Positions 8,079 to 14,078 of a DNA stretch of 35,367 bases are shown here, one piece after another. Where the stretch lies: the NCBI GenBank assembly GCA_000433095.1, contig HF991453.1:1-35367 (forward strand). The letters are read 5' to 3'. The stretch comes from Clostridium sp. CAG:967. GTDB taxonomy: Bacteria > Cyanobacteriota > Vampirovibrionia > Gastranaerophilales > Gastranaerophilaceae. The notes under the pieces were generated by a model. It did no database searches. It had not been told where the DNA came from and saw nothing but the letters and a program-made list of their open reading frames with translations. The position numbers and the translations under genes were made by a program. The stretch's first letter is position 1, and each line of letters begins with the position of its first letter.

Positions 8079-9092
8079 TACATCCTGTACTCGTAATGCA
8101 AAATAAGGTTTTGTTTTTCCGCTTTCCTGCAAGAACATTACAAATGTATCGTCAAAATAGAATTTTCTCGGTTTTAATGATTCGGGCATTATAGGCATTG
8201 ACATTTTGGTTGCTATTGCTGCTTCACTTTTAAGCTTTACGCCTTCGTTATTCATCTTGAAGTCTACTGTTTCCATAGCCTGACCAATTAAGATATCTGT
8301 GCCTTTTATTTTTCTGCCGCAAAGCTCATTAAATGATTTCATTGCATACAAACTGATATCAGGAACCATTAACTCGTCTTTTGACATAAAATCTCTTTCG
8401 CCTTCATACTGTGTTCTTTTCATAAACATATCAGAATACAATCTGTCGAATGCCTTGTTATCATTTGTTCTGTATAAGTACAACTTGTCGGGACCGTCGG
8501 TGTCAATCATTACAGCAAAGTCTTTAGATGAGTTGTAGAACAACACGTGTACCATGTCATCAAGAATTTTGTCGCTTTTTTCATCAATTCCGAAGTATTG
8601 AACTTTTGCAAACTTATGACCGAATTTTGCAGGTTTTAATTTGTCAAAAGCAGTTATGAATTTGAAATCCTTTTTCAACATTGCATATACAAGGTACTTG
8701 CCTGCGCCAGGTGTCCAGTCAATACCGTCAAGTATGTCGCTTGTTTCGTTAAACTTTTCTTTTATTGCGGTTTCTATAGTGGATTTCAATTCCGGAGAAA
8801 TCTCACCGTATGTTTTATAATAAGAATCTTCCGAAAGCATATCAGCTTTGAATTTTTGCTTGTTCAACTGCTTGGCAAGTTTTGATTTCTCCCCTCCAAA
8901 TACAACAGGACCTTTTACAATCCCGTCCATTAAATCGTTCCATGCCAGCTGGAATGTTCCTACCCAAACTCTGTTTTGCTGTTCCGATGCAGATGAAAAT
9001 AACGGTAAAACATCAAGCATTGCATTTGATTTTGCAATAGCACTGCCTGATACAAGCATTAACAATGCTATTACTGCCAGTAATTTTTTCAT
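8049..9092 (-). CDS. secreted serpin-like protein
   Basis: A 347-residue protein with a signal peptide (MKKLLAVIALLMLVSGSAIA, about 1-20) that reads like a divergent serpin, a family of suicide inhibitors of serine and cysteine proteases. Serpin landmarks occur in the right order: a helix-A-like TFQLAWNDLMDGIV; LVYAMLKKDFKFITAFD, comparable to the serpin 'LVNAIYFKGxWxxPF' strand; DELMVPDISLYAMKSFNEL, comparable to 'LxLPKFxIExxYDLxxxL'; and a C-terminus with NNEGVKLKSEAAIAT (281-295), an SLKPRKFYFDDTFVMFL strand and FALRVQDVS, like the serpin hinge, 'FxxDxPFLFxI' and 'FMGRVxxP' segments. The reactive loop after the hinge (296-308) is of normal length, but the hinge has a 3-4 residue insertion between Gly284 and Ser289, so inhibitory activity is uncertain. 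It is third in a tight operon 12 bases after an unknown gene, with GGAGAG as ribosome site. Family recognised from memory of motifs, not from a search. Confidence 0.68.
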   Translation of the reverse strand: MKKLLAVIALLMLVSGSAIAKSNAMLDVLPLFSSASEQQNRVWVGTFQLAWNDLMDGIVKGPVVFGGEKSKLAKQLNKQKFKADMLSEDSYYKTYGEISPELKSTIETAIKEKFNETSDILDGIDWTPGAGKYLVYAMLKKDFKFITAFDKLKPAKFGHKFAKVQYFGIDEKSDKILDDMVHVLFYNSSKDFAVMIDTDGPDKLYLYRTNDNKAFDRLYSDMFMKRTQYEGERDFMSKDELMVPDISLYAMKSFNELCGRKIKGTDILIGQAMETVDFKMNNEGVKLKSEAAIATKMSMPIMPESLKPRKFYFDDTFVMFLQESGKTKPYFALRVQDVSLINKTGRK

Positions 9093-9104
9093 GTTCTCTC
9101 CTTT

Positions 9105-9470
9105 TTATTTAATATTTAAAAACCTCAAAAAACTTTTTAAAAAGCCTTTTGTATTTTCCTCATGTAATATATTCGCACAAGAATAATATTTTTCATAGTT
9201 CTGAATTATATTTTCAGGCAAATCCTCTCCTCTTTCAAGTATATGAGAGATAAACTCCAGATAATCGTCCTGTTCTTCTTTATACAGAGCATCCCGTGCC
9301 CTCAAATCTTCATCTGCTTCGTAATGAACAAGCGCATGATAAGCTGCGTGAATACTTTTATCATCAGTATCACGAGGGAAATTCAGTATAGCTTCTCTCA
9401 CACACAAATGAGATATTAATACCTGACGGATTAAGCCTGCTACAAAAGTTCTTTCTTCTATATTGCTCAT
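9105..9470 (-). CDS. hypothetical protein between BlaI-type repressor and serpin
   Basis: A 121-residue soluble, probably all-helical, acidic protein that I do not recognise. It has no signal peptide or membrane segment. A histidine-containing stretch (DDKSIHAAYHALVHYEADEDLRARD, about residues 37-61) is the most distinctive part, with three His spaced along one helix, followed by acidic residues; metal binding is conceivable but not shown. It starts one base after the stop of the BlaI-type gene and ends 12 bases before the serpin-like gene, so it is almost certainly co-transcribed with both. A role tied to the repressor or the secreted inhibitor is inference from context only. Confidence 0.7.
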   Translation of the reverse strand: MSNIEERTFVAGLIRQVLISHLCVREAILNFPRDTDDKSIHAAYHALVHYEADEDLRARDALYKEEQDDYLEFISHILERGEDLPENIIQNYEKYYSCANILHEENTKGFLKSFLRFLNIK

Positions 9471-9471
9471 A

Positions 9472-9813
9472 TTAAACTAAAAGGTGCTGGCATTCTTTCT
9501 CAATAAATTTCATCATCTCTATGTGGCTGCCGTTAAAAAACTGTTCTGCAACAGTATTTACAGCATCAAGAGCCATTTCTTTTCTGTTCATTGTTGCTTT
9601 ATAAAAGAATTTCTTGCCTACTTTATAACGTACAAGAATTGATTTTACGGTAAGTCTGTCCATTACGGTCTTGATTGTGGTATATGCTCTTTCAATACCG
9701 TTAGCGGATAAATCATCAACTATATCCTGAATAGAGATATCTCTGTCTTCATTTTCTTCAATCAGGTTCCAAAATGAATTTAAAATATCAATTTCCAGTT
9801 TTCCGCACACCAT
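9472..9813 (-). CDS. BlaI/MecI/CopY-family transcriptional repressor
   Basis: A 113-residue winged-helix repressor of the BlaI/MecI/CopY (Penicillinase_R) family. The signature recognition helix is RAYTTIKTVMDRL (about 42-54), followed by the wing SILVRYKVGKKFFYKATMNRKE and a C-terminal dimerisation helix. Classical members dimerise on TACA/TGTA operators and are released by proteolysis through a BlaR1 sensor protease or by metal binding (CopY). No BlaR1-type sensor is adjacent, and the CopY C-terminal cysteine cluster is absent. It leads a three-gene operon with an unknown protein (one base apart) and a secreted serpin-like protein. The ribosome site is AGAGGA. An inverted repeat overlapping its likely -10 suggests autorepression. 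Family is firm, signal unknown. Confidence 0.9.
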   Translation of the reverse strand: MVCGKLEIDILNSFWNLIEENEDRDISIQDIVDDLSANGIERAYTTIKTVMDRLTVKSILVRYKVGKKFFYKATMNRKEMALDAVNTVAEQFFNGSHIEMMKFIEKECQHLLV

Positions 9814-9844
9814 ACAGTTCCTCTACTTTCTTTATTCTTACTAA

Positions 9845-9906
9845 TTACTAACATTGTAACATAAAATATTTTGAATGCAAGCCAATAATAACGAAAACGT
9901 TACAAT
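9845..9906 (-). promoter_or_regulatory. promoter/operator of the BlaI-led operon
   Basis: On the minus strand a possible promoter is TTGCAT (9880-9875), 16 bases, TACAAT (9858-9853). The -10 lies inside GTTACAAT, whose exact inverted copy ATTGTAAC is found 38 bases further upstream (plus-strand copies 9853-9860 and 9899-9906). A smaller TTAC...GTAA pair (9845-9859) also straddles the start region. BlaI-family proteins bind TACA/TGTA-type dyads, so autoregulation is plausible. Confidence 0.4.
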
Positions 9907-11060
9907 TACTGGATATTAAGCAAATCTTCCTCTTTTTTAAAGTTTGTATTCTTCTTTCTTAATTTTGCGTTTTTCTTCTTTGTTTTTTCTGATACATGCC
10001 TGTATGCATTATCAATAGAAATTTTTGTTAAGGCGCTTCCGCTTCGTCTGTCGTAAAATGTCAGCCAGAATTTGCGGTTCACATTATCAACAGAAAAAGA
10101 TACTGTGCCGATAAGTTTATCACCGGGGCGTATCTGCTTAAACATAATCTTTGTATCTCCGAATATCGAAGGTCTGAACACTGCGTTGTAATCGTTCACA
10201 AGAGCCATATCCAGACCTGAAAAAGTCTTATCGGACATATTTGAAATAAGCAAGGATAAAGTAATTGTGTTCACCTCGCCGAAAGGGTCCTTTTCATGTT
10301 TGATATCGTTTATTTGAATATCCAACCCGGGATAAAACATCTCATGCTGCATCAATGCTGTTTCCTTGTAAACGGGGAGAGGTACAGTTGTATTAATTTT
10401 TACTCTAATCTCATCACCCGGAGCAATCAATACATCATGACCTTTTCTTATTAATGCCATACCAAGACCGATAGCACCGCCTACAGCTGCACCGCCTGCC
10501 AGTGTATATCCCTGGGAAGCTATAGCAGCTTCAAGTCCAAGCCAGTTCAACGCAAGCAAACCGCCTACAGCTCCGCCGGCAACTGTATAACCTACATCCT
10601 GAACCACAATTTTAGAAGCTTCGGCTACAGGATGAAGTTTTGTTGACATTTTACCTTCTATCGGAATTTCTCTGCCGTCAGGTGTTATTAAATAGTCAAA
10701 ATCCAATGTAATCCAACCCGGTCGCCCGAGCCTTTTTGAGTCTACAGTTTGAGTAATTTTCCCGTGTGCAATTGTGCCCTTAGGGATTATAACACCCTTA
10801 TCACCCTTGACTTCATCTGTGACTTCTGCAAAAAATTCATCGCCTTCTATATTAATATTGCTGTCAAGAACCTGTGATACAGTCATATTTATAATATCTT
10901 TTCTTTCAAGATGCTCAACTTCGCCTGTGAATAACTCTTTTTGCAGCCGGTTTTGATATTCTTCGGTCTTTTCGGCATGACCTTCAAGCACTTCCGAATA
11001 AGCTGCTGCATTCACAGTCATAAATGCTAATAAAAGAATGGATGATAATATCTTTTTCAT
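9906..11060 (-). CDS. secreted TrbI/VirB10-like domain protein with glycine-rich segments
   Basis: A 384-residue exported protein. I place the start at the ATG at 11060, which gives a clean signal peptide (MKKILSSILLLAFMTVNAAA). The GTG six codons upstream would add residues before it. Two beta-rich segments resemble the 'IPxGTxxxGxI' pieces of TrbI/VirB10-type and related cell-surface proteins: VIIPKGTIAHGKITQTV with GRPGWITLDF and PDGREIPIEG, and later IAPGDEIRVKINTTVPLP. Two glycine-zipper-like stretches (TVAGGAVGGLLAL and AGGAAVGGAIGLGMAL) lie between them and could insert in a membrane. After that comes an Ig-like domain (ITLSLLISNMSDKTFSGLDMALV...) and a Lys-rich tail. No Shine-Dalgarno sequence; a TATAAT ends 6 bases before the ATG. 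Role in the envelope is inference. Confidence 0.65.
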   Translation of the reverse strand: MKKILSSILLLAFMTVNAAAYSEVLEGHAEKTEEYQNRLQKELFTGEVEHLERKDIINMTVSQVLDSNINIEGDEFFAEVTDEVKGDKGVIIPKGTIAHGKITQTVDSKRLGRPGWITLDFDYLITPDGREIPIEGKMSTKLHPVAEASKIVVQDVGYTVAGGAVGGLLALNWLGLEAAIASQGYTLAGGAAVGGAIGLGMALIRKGHDVLIAPGDEIRVKINTTVPLPVYKETALMQHEMFYPGLDIQINDIKHEKDPFGEVNTITLSLLISNMSDKTFSGLDMALVNDYNAVFRPSIFGDTKIMFKQIRPGDKLIGTVSFSVDNVNRKFWLTFYDRRSGSALTKISIDNAYRHVSEKTKKKNAKLRKKNTNFKKEEDLLNIQ

Positions 11061-11066
11061 AACCAA

Positions 11067-11096
11067 ATTATACAACACTTATATAATAAATTCCAA
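11067..11096 (-). promoter_or_regulatory. promoter directly abutting the secreted TrbI-like gene (possible leaderless mRNA)
   Basis: On the minus strand TTGGAA (11096-11091) and TATAAT (11072-11067) are 18 bases apart. The hexamer ends 6 bases before the ATG at 11060, so the transcript would begin at or next to the start codon. No Shine-Dalgarno sequence is visible. Confidence 0.5.
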
Positions 11097-11186
11097 ATGT
11101 ATATTTTTTTTGAGAATATGTTTTATTTTGTAAAATAATGGGTATATTAAAAAATGTAATGAAAGATTGGGGGAGGATTTCTATTA

Positions 11187-11489
11187 ATGCGCTGGTATGA
11201 CCTTGAGCCTGATGTTTGTATGGCAATAAGCATGATTGAATGTTCAGGAAAAGATGCACAGGTGAAGTATGCTGAATACATTATCAAACTTGTGAAAGAA
11301 AAAGACAATGATATGGAATATATTAAAAATGCAACTCTGGACAATATCAACAGGAAATACTGCAGGTGGTACGACAAAAACGAAATTATCTCAAGAGCTT
11401 TTCAATACCTGAAAGGCACAAAAAAAGATATTCAAAAAGAAGTGTCTTTATCAGTTCTTGCTCTGATAAATTCTGAAGCTGTTGCTTGA
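11187..11489 (+). CDS. RWYD-repeat small protein, copy 1
   Basis: A 100-residue soluble protein of unknown function. It contains two copies of a repeat of about 50 residues, each beginning RWYD and continuing with a hydrophobic helix pattern: RWYDLEPDVCMAISMIE (2-18) with QVKYAEYII, and RWYDKNEIISRAFQYL (about 60-75) with IQKEVSLSVLALI. The gene immediately downstream encodes a paralogue with the same two-repeat plan. It has a strong GGGGGAGGA ribosome site 9 bases from the ATG, so it is expressed conventionally, unlike its neighbour. There is no signal peptide or membrane helix. It is transcribed away from the TrbI-like gene. No named family recognised. Confidence 0.75.
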   Translation: MRWYDLEPDVCMAISMIECSGKDAQVKYAEYIIKLVKEKDNDMEYIKNATLDNINRKYCRWYDKNEIISRAFQYLKGTKKDIQKEVSLSVLALINSEAVA

Positions 11490-11514
11490 CAGAAATAAAA
11501 AAAATCTGTATCAT
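11486..11514 (+). promoter_or_regulatory. promoter for RWYD copy 2 (possible leaderless mRNA)
   Basis: TTGACA (11486-11491), 17 bases, TATCAT (11509-11514), then six bases to the ATG at 11521. The -35 overlaps the TGA stop codon of the preceding gene. No Shine-Dalgarno sequence lies before the ATG, so the mRNA may start at the start codon. Confidence 0.6.
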
Positions 11515-11520
11515 TAATGT

Positions 11521-11856
11521 ATGAAAAAACGCTGGTATGATATAGATCCTGTAGTGAGTACTGCAATCGCAAAACTTGAACAAACTGAAGAATATATTCA
11601 GGTTCGTTGTGCTGACTTTATTATAGACAAGTTAAAAGATATTGATTTTAACATTGAAATGTCGCTTGATGACCAGTACAACTACATTATGCGCCGCTGG
11701 TACGATAAGAATATAAAAGTTTCTCATGCAATGGAATATTTAAGAAATGCTCCGATTGATTTGAGAAAAGAACTGGCTCTTGAAATAATTGATTTTATAA
11801 AAGAATATACGGATTATGCTGAAAATTCAGGTAATGACTCAATATATTTGTCATAG
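11521..11856 (+). CDS. RWYD-repeat small protein, copy 2
   Basis: A 111-residue paralogue of the preceding protein, aligning along its length: KRWYDIDPVVSTAIAKLE (3-20) with QVRCADFII, then RRWYDKNIKVSHAMEYL (about 58-74) with LRKELALEIIDFI. It adds a C-terminal tail of about 15 residues. The two genes therefore hold four related repeats, arising from an internal and a whole-gene duplication. The ATG lacks a Shine-Dalgarno sequence and sits 6 bases after a consensus-like promoter, so translation may be leaderless. Its 3' end overlaps the convergent acyltransferase gene by 43 bases. Soluble, function unknown. Confidence 0.75.
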   Translation: MKKRWYDIDPVVSTAIAKLEQTEEYIQVRCADFIIDKLKDIDFNIEMSLDDQYNYIMRRWYDKNIKVSHAMEYLRNAPIDLRKELALEIIDFIKEYTDYAENSGNDSIYLS

Positions 11857-12545
11857 CCTGTTGCACTCCAGCTTGTATTTTCTCTGATAATTTTTGCAGG
11901 TACTCCGCCTATAATAGTATTTGTTTTTTCAAAAGTGCCGGTAACATAAGCTTTTGCAGCAACAATCGTATCATCAGGCAAGATCGAACCTTTTGCAATT
12001 GTTACATCCTGGCAAATCCAGCAGTGGTTACCGATAATTATATCTTCCGGCGGGTTTATAGGTATTTTTGAGTCTAAATCATATACTGTGTGAAAATCAG
12101 TTGCAGTAATCTTTACACTGTTTGCAATCAAACATTCATCGCCGATACTAATATTTAAACCGTCTTTGTCAGCCGTAACAAAATAACCGCCTCTGATAAA
12201 ACAATTTTTTCCGATAGTAATCGTAGAATTACTTGCTGCTGCATCTAACAAACAATATTTTATATAATATTTAGAACCGCCTATTGTAACATTAGCATTA
12301 TTTCTGCAAGTAATTACGGCATTTTGGAACTTCGGACAAGGATAATAAATTTTTACGGTTGAATTTGAGCCAAGAAAATTTACCTTTAAGCCTTTAATTT
12401 TCTTAACCTTTTTCCCATTACCGTTTTTGTCAATAACGATAATTTTATTTCCTTTATAAGCAAATGTATTTCTAAACCTTATTCGAAGGCCGAATAAATG
12501 GATAATATAAGAATTAGGTTTACTTCCTTTTTCAATAAACTTCAT
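11814..12545 (-). CDS. hexapeptide-repeat acyltransferase (surface glycan O-acetyltransferase-like)
   Basis: A 243-residue left-handed beta-helix acyltransferase of the CysE/LacA/WbbJ-type superfamily. Hexapeptide repeats run from about residue 75 to 200, for example ANVTIGGSKYYI, STITIGKNCFIRGG, ISIGDECLIANSVKI and IIIGNHCWICQDVTIAKGSILPDDTIVAA. A histidine in TDFHTVYD matches the usual catalytic His, and the chain ends in the typical IIGGVPAKIIRENTSW. Such enzymes acetylate sugars of LPS, capsule or exopolysaccharide using acyl-CoA. An N-terminal segment, HLFGLRIRFR (16-25), has a close match at the same position in the glycosyltransferase just upstream. Its 3' end overlaps the opposing RWYD copy 2 by 43 bases. 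Confidence 0.87.
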   Translation of the reverse strand: MKFIEKGSKPNSYIIHLFGLRIRFRNTFAYKGNKIIVIDKNGNGKKVKKIKGLKVNFLGSNSTVKIYYPCPKFQNAVITCRNNANVTIGGSKYYIKYCLLDAAASNSTITIGKNCFIRGGYFVTADKDGLNISIGDECLIANSVKITATDFHTVYDLDSKIPINPPEDIIIGNHCWICQDVTIAKGSILPDDTIVAAKAYVTGTFEKTNTIIGGVPAKIIRENTSWSATGYDKYIESLPEFSA

Positions 12546-12578
12546 ACCTGATTATTTAACCAAATTATCGATTTATTC

Positions 12579-12604
12579 AATAGCCATATCGGCTATTTTT
12601 TTTT
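12579..12604 (+). terminator. hairpin with T-run, plus-strand orientation
   Basis: AATAGCC (12579-12585), a 5-base loop, GGCTATT (12591-12597), then T to 12604. As a terminator it works on the plus strand, yet both flanking genes are on the minus strand. It could stop antisense read-through from the RWYD genes toward the glycosyltransferase. The minus-strand side lacks a T-run. Confidence 0.55.
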
Positions 12605-12661
12605 AAAGAGAAAATACCCGATTGTACTATTTCTTGAACGAGAAATTACCCGATTGTACTA
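12602..12661. repeat. two-copy 32-bp tandem duplication
   Basis: A 22-base unit with TACCCGATTGTACTA occurs at 12608-12629 and 12640-12661 with one mismatch (period 32). Copy 2 contains the last codons and stop of the glycosyltransferase gene; copy 1 is intergenic. It looks like a local duplication of the gene end. Confidence 0.85.
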
Positions 12662-13596
12662 ATTATTTGGGAGTAATAATTTTTATCTTTACAGGGTTTT
12701 AACAAGCTTTTATGTCGTTCTTCATTAAACACAATTTTTCCTTCTACAGGAACAAATCTCTTTGCCTTTCTCAAAAATGCCTCATAAGCGGTGTCTATAT
12801 GCCCTGCATCCAAAGCCCTGTATCCCGCATTTGACAAATCATCAGCCAATACAGTTGCAGTTGGTCCTAATGCAAGAATAAAAAGGGTGTCCTCTGGCTG
12901 CTTCAGGCAAACACTGAGAATTTCATTGTAATTGGAAAATGCATCTTTTATTGGGGATATTATTCTTTTGACGGAAGATGCATTATCAAACAAATCGTTG
13001 CCGATACCAAGACGGCTTCCTGCACCTTCAACTATAACAATATCTTTTTCATTCCAGAGAGATTTTATCTTATTATAATAATCCTTTCCCTGTTCTTCCG
13101 TAGCAAAAATAAACTGTCTTGTTAAATTTGAATTAACATAAGTTTTTGAAAAGTCTATATATTCATACAGAGTTTTTCTGCAAACAGTCATAACACGCTT
13201 AAAATAAGCATCAGGACAGTAACCAAATGTATCAGTCAAGCCTACAAACAAATTTTCATTTTTATTTTTCAAAATTTCTTTTAATCTGTCAGATAAGTTT
13301 TTATCATATTTTTGAAAACTTATACTTTCTCCCATAATAATTTTAAATTCACCGTCACCGTACCTTGCCAGAGATTTATTTGATGCAATAACTGTGTAGA
13401 GTGTATCATTTAAACTAAGAACTTTCGGGAGCTTAATATTTTCTAATGTTCTGGGATCGGCTAATTCGTATATAAGATTGTCCAATCGTTCTTTATAAAG
13501 GTTGTTTTTCTTTTTACCCAAACGAAATTTCATCTTTAAACCTAAAATATTAAGTTCGTACCTTCCTGTAGATTTCACCTTCTTCAAATAAAACAT
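12646..13596 (-). CDS. GT-D fold glycosyltransferase (DUF1792 / SP_1767-type)
   Basis: A 316-residue glycosyltransferase of the GT-D type (DUF1792). Family markers are the nucleotide-sugar region LARYGDGEFKIIMGESISFQKYDKNLSDRL (about 76-105), NLFVGLTDTFGY, the second-half IVIVEGAGSRLGIGNDLFDNASSVKRIISP, and the LFILALGPTATVLADDLSNAGYRALDAGHID segment. Known members transfer sugars during glycosylation of adhesins or polysaccharide assembly. The N-terminal NILGLKMKFR (16-25) mirrors that of the neighbouring acyltransferase. The start ATG has an AAGGGGG ribosome site. With the acyltransferase (100 bases away, same strand) it probably builds or decorates a surface glycan; the acceptor is unknown. 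Confidence 0.87.
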   Translation of the reverse strand: MFYLKKVKSTGRYELNILGLKMKFRLGKKKNNLYKERLDNLIYELADPRTLENIKLPKVLSLNDTLYTVIASNKSLARYGDGEFKIIMGESISFQKYDKNLSDRLKEILKNKNENLFVGLTDTFGYCPDAYFKRVMTVCRKTLYEYIDFSKTYVNSNLTRQFIFATEEQGKDYYNKIKSLWNEKDIVIVEGAGSRLGIGNDLFDNASSVKRIISPIKDAFSNYNEILSVCLKQPEDTLFILALGPTATVLADDLSNAGYRALDAGHIDTAYEAFLRKAKRFVPVEGKIVFNEERHKSLLKPCKDKNYYSQIISTIG

Positions 13597-13677
13597 TATG
13601 CCCCCTTAATATATTTTAATTGTGCTATGAAAAAATTGCAACTTCAATGTTTAAGCAACAAAATGTAATATTTTTTC

Positions 13678-13715
13678 TTAACATTTAGACATGCCTGTAT
13701 ATTATATAGTTAAAT
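13678..13715 (+). promoter_or_regulatory. promoter for the 13722 gene
   Basis: Two overlapping readings: TTAACA (13678-13683), 16 bases, TATTAT (13700-13705), giving about 10 bases of leader; or TAGACA (13686-13691), 18 bases, TTAAAT (13710-13715), ending 6 bases before the ATG. Either way there is little or no leader and no Shine-Dalgarno sequence. Confidence 0.4.
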
Positions 13716-13721
13716 ATAAAT

Positions 13722-14066
13722 ATGAGTGACGATATAAACAAAAAAGTAATTGATATTTTTTCAAATCACAATAATAAATTACCTGTAGAAGCAAATGAGA
13801 AAGTGAAGTTCTACGCAGGGTTTAATTATGTTAGGATTGATAAAGATGCAAACGGAAACAAATTTAATGCGGAGCATCTGAAAAAATATGCGCAATCCTG
13901 TCATTACATCGTAAGAGTTATGAGAGAAAATAAAGGTGAAACTGTTCTTTATAATTATGATGTACCAAATTGCGACCTTTTTAAATTTATGAAATCATTT
14001 GAAGAAAATACACTTGACGGAACTATTATAGAAATTGATAAATATTTTCCAGATGATTTAGCATAA
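13722..14066 (+). CDS. hypothetical protein upstream of the radical-SAM fusion
   Basis: A 114-residue soluble protein I do not recognise. It has a mixed alpha/beta look: an N-terminal helix (MSDDINKKVIDIFSNH), a strand-rich centre (VKFYAGFNYVRIDKDANGNKF, SCHYIVRVMRENKGETVLYNYDV) and a C-terminal part ending in DKYFPDDLA. It lies only 12 bases before the radical-SAM gene, so the two are likely co-transcribed, and may share in its regulation. The start codon has no Shine-Dalgarno sequence. No membrane or export signal. Confidence 0.65.
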   Translation: MSDDINKKVIDIFSNHNNKLPVEANEKVKFYAGFNYVRIDKDANGNKFNAEHLKKYAQSCHYIVRVMRENKGETVLYNYDVPNCDLFKFMKSFEENTLDGTIIEIDKYFPDDLA

Positions 14067-14078
14067 GAAAGTTAAGAT

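Noticed and set aside
11187..11377. Minus-strand open frames opposite the first RWYD gene
   Set aside because: The plus-strand gene has a strong ribosome site and a downstream paralogue; the opposing frames have neither.
12608..12661. Two repeats with a short spacer, like a minimal CRISPR
   Set aside because: Only two copies, a 10-base spacer, and the second copy is the end of a gene; no cas genes nearby. A local duplication explains it.
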